Source: CALXOJ01 sp034120015 (GTDB taxonomy: Bacteria > Spirochaetota > Spirochaetia > JAFGXN01). Taken from it: 64,000 nt of DNA. Position 1 is the first letter of the stretch; every line of letters begins with the position of its first letter. This document shows positions 24,910-33,246 of the stretch, piece after piece. Position numbers and translations under genes: made by a program. The stretch is taken from assembly GCA_034120015.1 (NCBI GenBank), contig JAXEIF010000002.1, positions 13,592 to 77,591 of the forward strand, given 5' to 3'. Under the pieces are notes generated by a model. It was not told the DNA's origin. It ran no database searches and saw only the letters and a list, made by a program, of their open reading frames with translations.

Positions 24910-26558
24910 AGCGCGAACTGTTTTTGGGGCTCTTTCTGTCCGCAGCCGGATTTCTTGCGGCCGAAAATCCGGCGGATGCGGTCGGACAGGATCCCGATAT
25001 CGTTCTGCCGCCTATGTTCCTGGAAATCGAAGATTCGACAAAAGAGAATGTGACGACCGCTCTTCCGGGAAGCGGGGCAGCGGAAACGGTTGTTCTGCCC
25101 GAACTGACGGTTCCGATGCCCGATCCGACCGAGTCCGAATTCGATGACGGACAGATTGATGCCTTTTTGGCAACTGTCGGCGGACAGGGGGCTCTTTCCG
25201 ATTCCGGGACTCAAACAGTCCGAACACTGCCGGTCGGCCTCGACGGACATGCCGGATTGGGAACGGTCGGAGAAATCGAATTGGGATTTTCTCTCTTCGG
25301 CAATACCGAAAAATCGTCATTTCGCTTTTCGGCAGACCATCACAGTCGGGACGGATTCGGATTCCGTCCGTGGGGCGGAGCTTTTTTTGATCGCGAAAAC
25401 CGCTTTTCGGGCAGCCATTCGTTTCGGGATCGGGTTTTCGGAAACGAATTCGAGGCTTCGTTTTTTTCCCGTGCGTTCGGAACACAGGATCTGACGGTCG
25501 GGAACGATGCCCGCCGGGATCTTTTTTTCGCTGCCTCCGACCGCTTTGCCCTGGATGCCGGAGCGTTGCGTTTTGAGGCTTCCGTCGGTTTTGATATGGT
25601 TCACCGGTATACACAGGATGCCGGTGTCGGGGCGACAGACCTTTTCCTCGATCCTCGTGCGGAACTTTCCGTGCGCCTGCCCAATGCCAGGCTGAAATTC
25701 GGTACCGGTTATGCATGGAACGGGTCGCTGTTTGCCGATAATCACGGGCACAGTGCCGATTTTCTTTTCGAATTTGATGCCGAGCTGCCGAAGGCGGTTA
25801 ATCTTTCCGGCGGTATAGGGTTGTTTTGGGACGGTCGGGAACGCCGTTCGGTGTACGGTACCGATTTTCTCGGACTTACGATTCCGTTTTATTTGCAGAT
25901 TTACGGATCGGCTTCCGACTTTTTTCAATACCGGTTTAAAGGCGGTTTCGAAAACGAACGCCGTTCTTATGCGGAATTGACCCGCGAATTCCGTTATCCG
26001 GAACCGGTTGCTTTAACGGCTCTTTCGGGATGGTTTGCGGAAGCCGAACTTGATTTCCGTATCCGGCGTCTGGCGGTCATTTCTGTCGGATTGGATTTTG
26101 ACCGTAAAAGCGGAACACTGCTGATTGACGATATGAAGGTGAATCCGACGGGATTGATTTCCGTTACGCAGGGAATCGAAAATCTTCTGTTTGCTTTTTT
26201 TCGGACGCGGGTGAATCCGGTTGAAGGGTTGGAACTGACCGCCGGATGGGAAGGTTCACTTCTTCCTGCCAATCGTTATTATTTTAAACCGCGTCACTGT
26301 GTCGACGGCAGGATCGAATATACAATTCCGCGCCGATGGTTTACATTTATGACACAGCTGCGGTTTGAATACTACGACCGGGCCTACATCCCCGAATGGG
26401 ATTGGGGTGCGCGGTTCAGAATAGACGACCATTTTTCACTTTCGTTGGCACTTGATGATTTACTCTCTCCGATATATAAAGAAGGACGCCCGACTGTCTG
26501 GGGAGATTATATTGCTCCCGGACTCGGGGCTTCGATACAATTGGAAATCAAATATTAA
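24906..26558 (+). CDS. outer-membrane beta-barrel protein coupled to a TonB-like system
   Basis: A 550-residue protein starting at ATG 24906 after GGAGG; a longer frame upstream is inside the TPR gene. A signal peptide ends near residue 19 (FLAAENP). Residues 25-75 are Pro/acid-rich and hold two TonB-box-like strings, DIVLPP (31) and ETVVLPELTV (60). From about residue 110 to the end, alternating hydrophobic strands with aromatic girdles suggest a barrel (FEASFFSRAFGTQDLTVG, FSLSLALDDLLSPIY), ending in an aromatic residue (EIKY) as barrel proteins do. The 50-residue N-terminus is too short for a normal plug domain. The ligand or exported substrate is unknown. Confidence 0.72.
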   Translation: MKRELFLGLFLSAAGFLAAENPADAVGQDPDIVLPPMFLEIEDSTKENVTTALPGSGAAETVVLPELTVPMPDPTESEFDDGQIDAFLATVGGQGALSDSGTQTVRTLPVGLDGHAGLGTVGEIELGFSLFGNTEKSSFRFSADHHSRDGFGFRPWGGAFFDRENRFSGSHSFRDRVFGNEFEASFFSRAFGTQDLTVGNDARRDLFFAASDRFALDAGALRFEASVGFDMVHRYTQDAGVGATDLFLDPRAELSVRLPNARLKFGTGYAWNGSLFADNHGHSADFLFEFDAELPKAVNLSGGIGLFWDGRERRSVYGTDFLGLTIPFYLQIYGSASDFFQYRFKGGFENERRSYAELTREFRYPEPVALTALSGWFAEAELDFRIRRLAVISVGLDFDRKSGTLLIDDMKVNPTGLISVTQGIENLLFAFFRTRVNPVEGLELTAGWEGSLLPANRYYFKPRHCVDGRIEYTIPRRWFTFMTQLRFEYYDRAYIPEWDWGARFRIDDHFSLSLALDDLLSPIYKEGRPTVWGDYIAPGLGASIQLEIKY

Positions 26559-26569
26559 GTGAGGTTTTT

Positions 26570-27184
26570 ATGCTGAAGATTTTGCAGGACGGCGGAGCCG
26601 TTATGATTGTCATTTTGCTGCTTTCGTTTGCGGCGCTGGTTTTGGTTATCGAACGCTTTCTTTATTTTCGGAAAATCGACCGGAACCGAAAGCAGTTTAC
26701 GGATTCGTTGTTTCGGCTTCTGGAAGTTCGTGATTTTCAGGGGGCATTACAGCTGTGCGACCGGTTTCCCTGCCCCGTAGCGGAAATGACCCGTGCGGGA
26801 CTGGAGCACCGCCGCTTTTCGCTGGAGGATATAAAAGAAGCGATGAGCGTTCGTGCCAACAGTGAAGTTCCGAAAATGGAACGGTTTGTCGGGGCTCTGG
26901 GAACAATTGCCAATATTGCGCCTCTTCTCGGACTTTTGGGAACGGTTACGGGAAATATTAAGGCGTTCGGTCTTTTGGGATCGTCGGGGGCTGCAGCCGA
27001 TCCGTCGCTGCTGGCTTCGGCTATCGGTGAAGCACTGTACACAACGGCGGCCGGTATTATCGTCGGAATTCCCGCCATTATTTTCTATAACATGTATGTA
27101 AATCGGGTCAATAACCGGATTGTCGATATGGAAACGGAGCTTAACTCCATTGCTGCCGCCATCAAGTCGGGCAGCGGAATATAG
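26570..27184 (+). CDS. MotA/TolQ/ExbB proton-channel family protein
   Basis: A 204-residue inner-membrane protein with three membrane helices: residues about 11-30, 105-130 (TIANIAPLLGLLGTVTGNIKAF, the family signature) and 147-170 (ALYTTAAGIIVGIPAIIFYNMY). Together with the next gene product it forms a stator that uses proton or sodium flow to drive a TonB- or TolA-like protein. It starts 11 bp after the barrel gene with AGTGAGG upstream. It lies within the TPR-OMP-ExbB-ExbD-TonB run, which supports the ExbB role over TolQ, although no pal or tolB is present to decide. Confidence 0.93.
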   Translation: MLKILQDGGAVMIVILLLSFAALVLVIERFLYFRKIDRNRKQFTDSLFRLLEVRDFQGALQLCDRFPCPVAEMTRAGLEHRRFSLEDIKEAMSVRANSEVPKMERFVGALGTIANIAPLLGLLGTVTGNIKAFGLLGSSGAAADPSLLASAIGEALYTTAAGIIVGIPAIIFYNMYVNRVNNRIVDMETELNSIAAAIKSGSGI

Positions 27185-27193
27185 GAGCCGGTT

Positions 27194-27604
27194 ATGAGTC
27201 GAATCCGCAGACGGCTGAAACCGTCGGTTCACGCCGATTTGGTACCGATGATCGACATCGTGTTTCAGCTGGTCATATTTTTTATGATTTCCAGTACCTT
27301 TATTCAGGTGCCCGGTATTGCGTTGACGCTGCCGCAATCCGAAACGGCGGAAAAAGTGACCGTCACCGAACTGGTGATTACCGTTGTCGACGATCATTCC
27401 GTGTATTTGAATCGGGAACAGATGACATTCGAAGCCGCAGATGCCGTTTTGCAAGGTTACACCGACGAGCAGCGTAAAACACTGTCGGGTGTCGTTGTGG
27501 AGGGAGATAAAACCGTTTCGTATGAAACGATGGTGAAATGTCTCGATCTTCTCAGGCGTAACGGCTTTGACAGCATCGGTTTGAAAATGAGGCAGGACCG
27601 TTGA
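27194..27604 (+). CDS. ExbD/TolR family protein
   Basis: A 136-residue protein with one N-terminal membrane helix. The essential Asp lies in the family motif HADLVPMIDIVFQLVIFFMISS (residues 14-35) and carries the proton pathway. The rest is a periplasmic ExbD/TolR domain (VEGDKTVSYETMVKCLDLLRRNG). It starts 9 bp after the ExbB gene, with GGAGCC upstream, and ends in a 4-bp overlap with the TonB-like gene (TTGA), so expression is coupled. Confidence 0.93.
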   Translation: MSRIRRRLKPSVHADLVPMIDIVFQLVIFFMISSTFIQVPGIALTLPQSETAEKVTVTELVITVVDDHSVYLNREQMTFEAADAVLQGYTDEQRKTLSGVVVEGDKTVSYETMVKCLDLLRRNGFDSIGLKMRQDR

Positions 27605-28476
27605 AAGGAAATTCCCGGCAGAATGAAGACCGCCGCCGGCTTTTTCAAAGCGCCGGATTAGCCGCTGTCGTTTACATTATATTAATTTTTTCGTTTTCCC
27701 TTTATTTTTACAGCCATCGTCAGCAGGTTCAACCGTTCGGCGCCTCGGCCGTTTATCTCGAACTGATGCAGGTTTCGCAGGCACCCACCCGCGCGCCCGC
27801 CTCCAACCCCGGCGGCAGCACGCCGATGCGGAACGAAAGCCGCAATACGCAAACGGCTTCGACGGCAGCGGCAGCCGGACAGAATCGACGCCCGCAAACG
27901 CAGTCAAAACCGGCTGCCGCGGTCCCGACGGAAGAGGCGGCGCCGGCGGAAGAGTGGAATGATGATTTCTTTTCCGATGTCGATTTCGGCGAACGCGGAG
28001 AGATCAGCGCCGCCAATACGGAAAGTACCGTTTCGGCATCCGATGTTTCCGATACGGTTTTAAGCAGCAGTGATTACAGCCGTCTCGATTCGGCCCTGAA
28101 CCGGACTCCGGCTGCCGGAAACACCGCCGGAGGGGAACTGGTGTCCTCCAAAGCAACTGCCGCGTCCGGTCTCGGTACGGAGGAATCGGTTTCCGTTATC
28201 GATATGGAAGGGCTGACGGACAGTCGAAAGCTGCTGGCGATGACTGATCCCGATTTTTCCGGAGTCGATACGGCCGGAAGAAGCCGGTTCTCGTTTGTAA
28301 TTTCTTTTGATTTAAATGCCGACGGTACGGTGACCCGTGTTTATGTTACGGAATCAAGCGGATCGGCATTGGCCGACCGGAGAATGGAGCAGGCGTTGCG
28401 GCAGTGGCGCTTTGCTTCCGTTCCGGGAGGTACGACTGTTCGAGTGAGGTTAAAATATTATGTCCGTGTTCGATGA
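27601..28476 (+). CDS. TonB-like energy transducer
   Basis: A 291-residue protein. A single membrane helix lies near residues 20-38 (AAVVYIILIFSFSLYFY), followed by a long low-complexity periplasmic linker rich in Ala, Pro, Gln and Ser (about 45-200). A C-terminal TonB/TolA domain from about 215 contains SFDLNADGTVTRVYVTESSG and ends in RVRLKYYVRVR. The start is TTG overlapping the exbD stop, with AGGCAGGA upstream; no internal Met fits. It would link the ExbB/ExbD stator to the barrel encoded two genes upstream. A 17-bp overlap with the next HAD gene extends the unit. Confidence 0.85.
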   Translation: MKGNSRQNEDRRRLFQSAGLAAVVYIILIFSFSLYFYSHRQQVQPFGASAVYLELMQVSQAPTRAPASNPGGSTPMRNESRNTQTASTAAAAGQNRRPQTQSKPAAAVPTEEAAPAEEWNDDFFSDVDFGERGEISAANTESTVSASDVSDTVLSSSDYSRLDSALNRTPAAGNTAGGELVSSKATAASGLGTEESVSVIDMEGLTDSRKLLAMTDPDFSGVDTAGRSRFSFVISFDLNADGTVTRVYVTESSGSALADRRMEQALRQWRFASVPGGTTVRVRLKYYVRVR

Positions 28477-29125
28477 AATACAGGCTGCCGCGTTCGATAT
28501 TGACGGAACGCTTTATCCCAATTATCAAATGTATGTTTGGGGATTGCCCCAGATGCTTTTCTGTCCCCGGCTTTTGCATGCTTACAACGAAGTCCGTAAG
28601 GAAATTCGCCGAACCGATACGACCGGAGAAAAATTTACCGATGCACAGGCTCGCCTGATGGCCGTTCGACTGGAAACGCTGACATCACGGGCTGCGGAAA
28701 AGATTGAACGCTGCCTTTACCATCCGTGGGCCGTACAAACCCGCATCATTCGACCCGTCAGGGGGCTGCGTGAATTTCTGACAGCTCTCAGAAAAAAAGG
28801 AGTGCCACTTTATGCGCTCTCCGATTTTCCCGTCGGCCGTAAACTCGAATACCTCGGTGTTGTCGATCTTTTTACAAAAGCGCTTTGCAGCGAGGATTAC
28901 GGTCGGCTGAAACCGGATCCGGCACCGTTTCTCGCTCTCAGAAAAGCGGCAGACGTGCCAGCTTCGAAGATTCTTTATTTCGGCAACAGCTATTCAAAAG
29001 ATATTGTTGGGGCACGTTCCGTCGGTATGAGAACCGCTTACATTACGCGAAAACCCCGTGCCGACCGTCCGGCCGATCTGGTTTACCGTAATTACGAAGA
29101 GCTGACCGCATTGCTCTCCGACTGA
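28460..29125 (+). CDS. HAD-superfamily hydrolase (subfamily IA)
   Basis: A 221-residue phosphatase-like protein. HAD motif I is AAFDIDGTLYPN near residue 11 (nucleophile Asp), motif II YALSDFP near 113, motif III lysine in KPDPAPF near 144, and motif IV YFGNSYSKDIVGA near 167, where the second acidic residue is Asp rather than the common DS/ND pair. The insert of helices between motifs I and II is the C1 cap. The start overlaps the TonB-like gene by 17 bp. The substrate is probably a small phosphorylated metabolite. Confidence 0.85.
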   Translation: MSVFDEIQAAAFDIDGTLYPNYQMYVWGLPQMLFCPRLLHAYNEVRKEIRRTDTTGEKFTDAQARLMAVRLETLTSRAAEKIERCLYHPWAVQTRIIRPVRGLREFLTALRKKGVPLYALSDFPVGRKLEYLGVVDLFTKALCSEDYGRLKPDPAPFLALRKAADVPASKILYFGNSYSKDIVGARSVGMRTAYITRKPRADRPADLVYRNYEELTALLSD

Positions 29126-29136
29126 TGCCCGGGTCA

Positions 29137-29166
29137 TTGACAAAAGGATTTGCTTTTCGCTACAAT
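29137..29166 (+). promoter_or_regulatory. sigma-70-type promoter of the small lipoprotein / phosphatase pair
   Basis: TTGACA (29137-29142), 18 nt and TACAAT (29161-29166) lie before AAGGAGGAAATC and ATG 29206. Confidence 0.7.
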
Positions 29167-29205
29167 AAAAATGATGAGAACAGGTCTGTTCTCAAGGAGG
29201 AAATC

Positions 29206-29535
29206 ATGAGCCGTATTTCGACAATTGTTTTTCTGTTGACGGGGACGCTTCTGTTATTTTCCTGCAAAACAGTTTCGGGAATTTCCGGAGAGACAGATGA
29301 TTCTGTTCCGGTTGAAATTAACGGAGATGTATTCGTCGAAAAGAATAATGCGCAGCCGCTGCTGTTTTCGCCCGATATGAAAGAGTATCGGCTCTACGGT
29401 CCTTTGGCGGCTGTCATTGCCGAAAACTATAATTATAATATCGTGAAATTAAAAGGAATTCCGGGACAAACCAGGGATGACGACGGACGGATTCCTTTCG
29501 AAGTGCGGGAAATTTTGAAAGGAGAAAAGCAGTGA
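29206..29535 (+). CDS. small lipoprotein of unknown function
   Basis: A 109-residue protein with a clear lipoprotein signal peptide ending at Cys 20 (LLLFSC). The mature part, about 90 residues, is polar with no recognised domain. The start at 29206 is supported by AAGGAGG; a longer in-frame extension upstream runs through the promoter and is rejected. Its end overlaps the next HAD phosphatase by 4 bp (GTGA), so both are made from one mRNA. Confidence 0.8.
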   Translation: MSRISTIVFLLTGTLLLFSCKTVSGISGETDDSVPVEINGDVFVEKNNAQPLLFSPDMKEYRLYGPLAAVIAENYNYNIVKLKGIPGQTRDDDGRIPFEVREILKGEKQ

Positions 29536-30188
29536 CGGGTCCGAAGGCTTTGTTTTTCGATATGGACGGTACACTTGCGGATTCCGTGGGAGCCATCGGC
29601 ACCATCTGTAACCGTATTTTAAAGAAATACGGTTATCCCGAACATGAGCTGTCTGCTTACAAACGTTTTGTAGGGAACGGAATCCGTCAGGCAATTTGCA
29701 GTGCCGTCGCCGGTCGGGTCGAAGAGGCGGTTCTCGATAAAATGTTTGCCGATTTTGTGGCCGAATACGACCGCGATCCGTTTTCGTCGACCGTTCTTTA
29801 TCCGGGTATGGGGGAGCTTGTCCGAAAAGCGGCGGACGCCGGGATTTTCTGCTTTATCGTGACCAATAAGGCGCAGCCGATTGCGCAAAAAATTGCCGAC
29901 GCCTTTTTCGGCGCCGCGGTGAAGGAGGTTATCGGGTTTCGTGACGATATACCGCCGAAACCGGCTCCCGACGGCGTTCGGATGCTTTTGAAGCGCTACG
30001 GATTGAGGGAAAATGAAACTCTGTTTGTCGGAGATTCGGAAGTCGATTACCGCACGGCCCGTAACAGCGGTGTACCGGTCGCCGTCATGGAGTGGGGCTA
30101 TGCCGATCCCGATTTTTTTCGTTCAAACCGTCCCGATTTTCTTTGTCCGGATGCCGCAGCACTGAAAAATATTATATTCCCGGAATGA
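29532..30188 (+). CDS. HAD hydrolase, phosphoglycolate phosphatase-like
   Basis: A 218-residue protein starting at GTG with GAAAGGAG upstream. HAD motif I is LFFDMDGTLADSVGAI near residue 6, motif II is CFIVTNKAQPI near 110, motif III is KPAPDGV near 145 and motif IV is TLFVGDSEVDYRTARNSG near 163. The helical cap and DGTLADS pattern fit the Gph/PgmB-type group that removes phosphate from phosphoglycolate or sugar phosphates. Exact substrate uncertain. It is followed by the separate EF-P promoter. Confidence 0.87.
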   Translation: MTGPKALFFDMDGTLADSVGAIGTICNRILKKYGYPEHELSAYKRFVGNGIRQAICSAVAGRVEEAVLDKMFADFVAEYDRDPFSSTVLYPGMGELVRKAADAGIFCFIVTNKAQPIAQKIADAFFGAAVKEVIGFRDDIPPKPAPDGVRMLLKRYGLRENETLFVGDSEVDYRTARNSGVPVAVMEWGYADPDFFRSNRPDFLCPDAAALKNIIFPE

Positions 30189-30192
30189 AGGG

Positions 30193-30221
30193 TTGAAATC
30201 GCATTCGATTTTTGATAAACT
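30193..30221 (+). promoter_or_regulatory. sigma-70-type promoter of the EF-P gene
   Basis: TTGAAA (30193-30198), 17 nt and TAAACT (30216-30221), then a short leader with GGAAAGAAGG before ATG 30250. Confidence 0.55.
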
Positions 30222-30249
30222 GTGCTATATTTTATAAGAGGAAAGAAGG

Positions 30250-30813
30250 ATGATTAAAGCCGGACAGATCGATAAAAGTACGTTCCTGTTTTTTAAAAAC
30301 GAGCCGTGTATGGTTGTCGAAAGAGAATTTGTGAACCCCGGGAAAGGGTCTGCTTTTTGCCGTGTCAAATTGAAAGGTTTGACCAGCGGAAAAGTTTATC
30401 AGGAAACATTTAAAACGCAGGATAACGTCGAAGACATTCAGGTCGAAGAAAAAACCTGCCAGTATTTGTACAGTGATAACGAAGCTTATCATTTCATGCA
30501 CAATGATACATACGAACAGTTTGAAGTTCCGATGGAAGGTTTGGAAGATCGTCTGCAGTACATGAAAGACGGAGACAGTTACCGGGTTGTGCTGTGGGAA
30601 GACAAACCGATTGATATTAAAATTCCTCCCAAAATTGTATACACTGTGGTTGATGCTCCCGAAGCTATTAAAGGCGATACGGCAACCAACGTAACAAAGG
30701 TGGTCACTTTGGACACCGGATTGAAAGTGAAAGCACCTTTCTTTATTAAAGAGGGCGAAAAGATTTTGGTCAATACCGAAACAAACGAGTACGTTGAGCG
30801 GGTCAACGAATAG
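30250..30813 (+). CDS. efp: translation elongation factor P
   Basis: A 187-residue protein of standard EF-P length that rescues ribosomes stalled at proline runs. The N-terminal KOW domain carries the modifiable loop NPGKGSAF with Lys 32, equivalent to Lys 34 of the E. coli protein that is beta-lysylated by EpmA after EpmB makes beta-lysine. The OB domain contains FMHNDTYEQFEVP near 82, and the C-terminal signature VDTGLKVKAPFFIKEGEKI lies near 155. An EpmB-like gene lies at 57.3 kb; no EpmA is in the window. It is monocistronic with its own promoter and terminator. Confidence 0.97.
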   Translation: MIKAGQIDKSTFLFFKNEPCMVVEREFVNPGKGSAFCRVKLKGLTSGKVYQETFKTQDNVEDIQVEEKTCQYLYSDNEAYHFMHNDTYEQFEVPMEGLEDRLQYMKDGDSYRVVLWEDKPIDIKIPPKIVYTVVDAPEAIKGDTATNVTKVVTLDTGLKVKAPFFIKEGEKILVNTETNEYVERVNE

Positions 30814-30830
30814 CCGATAACCCGTTATCA

Positions 30831-30867
30831 GACCGGATTGCATCGGATCCGGTCTTTTCTTTTTTAC
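30831..30867 (+). terminator. rho-independent terminator after EF-P
   Basis: GACCGGAT (30831-30838) pairs with ATCCGGTC (30847-30854) and is followed by TTTTCTTTTTT. Confidence 0.85.
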
Positions 30868-30894
30868 AAATTAAATCGCTGTTTTGGAGGGGTT

Positions 30895-33188
30895 ATGGAT
30901 TTTCATGGATTAAAAAAAATAGGATTTCCTGTACTGACGACAGGTTGTGTTTTATCGGGAGTATCCTGTATCGATCAAACACCGAGAGATTTGGCCAATA
31001 TGAATATAATCCTGTTCATGGTGGACGATATGGGATTGAATGATACCCAGGTTCCGTTTTTGGATGGAGGTTCGACCCTGAATCAGTATTATTATACTCC
31101 CAATATGGTACGACTGGCAGAGAAAGGAGTACGCTTTACAAGCGCGTATGCCTGTCCCGTATCGTCGCCGACGCGTGTCAGTCTGATGACCGGATCCAAT
31201 GCGGCCAGGCATCGCGTTACCAACTGGACACTGGATATGAATGTCAATACCGATTCGTTCGGAGGAAATAACGCTCTGACCTCTCAGAACTGGAATTATA
31301 ACGGGATTTCTCCCGATTTGGGATCCGACGCGACACAGGATAATATTTATGAATCCACCTGTTTTCCGGAGGTACTGAGACAGAACGGATATCGGACAAT
31401 TCATTTGGGGAAAGCGCATTGGGGGCCGTCGGAACACTGGCGGCAGAACCGTTAAATCTCGGTTTCGACGTGAATATCGGCGGCTGTGCTGCCGGCGGTC
31501 TGGCCAGTTATACGATACCCAATGAAGATGCCAGTTATTCTTTCGGTTCGGACGGACGAATTCCTTTCCCATTAATCAATCAGTATGCGGAAAAAGAGTC
31601 CAATTACCATATTACCGATGCGATTACCAAGGCAGCAAAATCGGAAATTGACCGGGCTGTCGAAGATGAAACACCGTTTTATATGTATATGTCTCATTAT
31701 GCAGTGCATTCTCCCTATCAGGAAGACAGTCGGTTCATTGACCGATACGGTTCAGGGAATTCGACAACCAGAAATTACGGGACATTGATCACGGGTATGG
31801 ACCGTTCTCTCGGAGAGTTAATGGACTATCTGGAAGAAAAAAAGATAGCCGATAAAACGATTATCATTTTTATGGCGGACAACGGCGGTCACCATTGGAA
31901 CAAAAATACACCGTTAAAGGGTTCGAAAGGCTCTTTATGGGAAGGCGGAATTCATGAGCCGATGATGGTTTACTGGCCCGGAGTAACAGACGCTTATGCC
32001 GGACAGACGAACGATTCTCCTGTTATTATCGAGGATTTCTTTCCGACAATACTGGAGATGGCTAATATCAAAGAATCCTCTTACGCTTCCCGCTTAAAGC
32101 AGGTTGTTGACGGACAGAGTTTTGTTGCGGCATTGCGGGGAAATAAGCTGATTAATACCGAACGGCAACTGATTTTTCATTATCCGAACCGTTGGGGTGA
32201 AGCGACAACTTTGGACGGTAATGCTATCGGAGAACCGTCGAGTGCCATTATCGAAGGTGGCTGGAAATATATTTATTTTTACAATGATAACAGTGAGTTT
32301 TTATATAATCTGAATAATGACGAAACGGAACAGATCAATCTGGCAGCATCCGAATCGGTCAAAAAAGAAGAAATGGCCAAAAAGCTTTCGGATTATCTGA
32401 AATCCGTTGACGCGACCATGGTTTACAATAAATCGACACAGCTGGCTGTTTATCCTGATCAATCCACGAAAGATATGTCGGCTGTTTATAGTCCGGATGC
32501 GGACGGTGTTCTGTATCTTGATTTCGGCAACCAAAAGAATACGGTTGAAACAATCCCTGCCGTCGGGTTGGGATCCGATACCGTTTTCCTGTCGGGAACT
32601 GATAGCCGCAAGATCCGCTTCGATGATTCTGCGGAGGGCTCTCTCGATGTGAGTTTTTCCGGAATCATTAAACCCAATGGCGATAAAGGCTGTTTTGCTT
32701 CCGTAGATGAAGCAAACGCTTTCGGTACATTGATCTCCGGTTTTGCGAAAGAAGCGGACTTAACAACAAAGTATCAGGCAGTCTGGGGTGATGCGGTAAC
32801 ATTGGAATCCGAAGCACCGCGGATTACCGTAACATTCCGCGGGATGCCTGCCGATGGTTCGTATGAGTTAAAGTTGCTGAGTGTCAGAAACAACAACTGG
32901 TACGGATCGGCCGGCAGTACGAAAATCACAAATGCCGTTTATGATATTACATCCGGAACGGTTTCGGGAACTCCTGTTGCGGTGGGCATAAAGAAAACCT
33001 CTCAGGAAGATGTTTCTTCAAAAGCGATTCTCAGCGATACAGATAAATTTACGATTAATCAGGACGGAACTGACACGGAAGTTTGGGGATTTTGTCTGAC
33101 TTGGAACGTGACTCCCGTAAACGGAACTGTTGTTTTGGATATTTCCGGCGTTTGTGCCGTAACTGCTTTACGAATCGAAAAAAGGTAG
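30895..33188 (+). pseudogene. sulfatase (frameshifted), tandem copy 1
   Basis: ATG 30895 follows TTGGAGGGG. The N-terminal frame gives a possible lipoprotein signal and the alkaline-phosphatase-fold metal site NIILFMVDDMGLND. It then has the sulfatase motif SSPTRVSLMTG, with Ser at the formylglycine position, and GYRTIHLGKAHWG. At 31421-31425, a run of five G where six are expected from the neighbouring paralogue shifts the frame. The +1 frame continues without break (NLGFDVNIGGCAAGG ... MSHYAVHSPY ... NGGHHWNKNTPLKGSKGS) to 33188. Restoring one G gives exactly 765 codons. The last 200 residues are a beta-rich C-terminal domain absent from copy 2. It could be a phase-variable tract, an assembly error or a pseudogene. 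Confidence 0.85.
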
Positions 33189-33198
33189 AATGATTTTC

Positions 33199-33222
33199 CC
33201 CGGCTTTGCCGGGGTTTTTCTT
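33199..33222 (+). terminator. rho-independent terminator between the two sulfatases
   Basis: CCCCGGC, TTT loop, GCCGGGG, then TTTTTCTT. Confidence 0.85.
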
Positions 33223-33246
33223 AAAACCGAAGAACGGGAGAATTAT

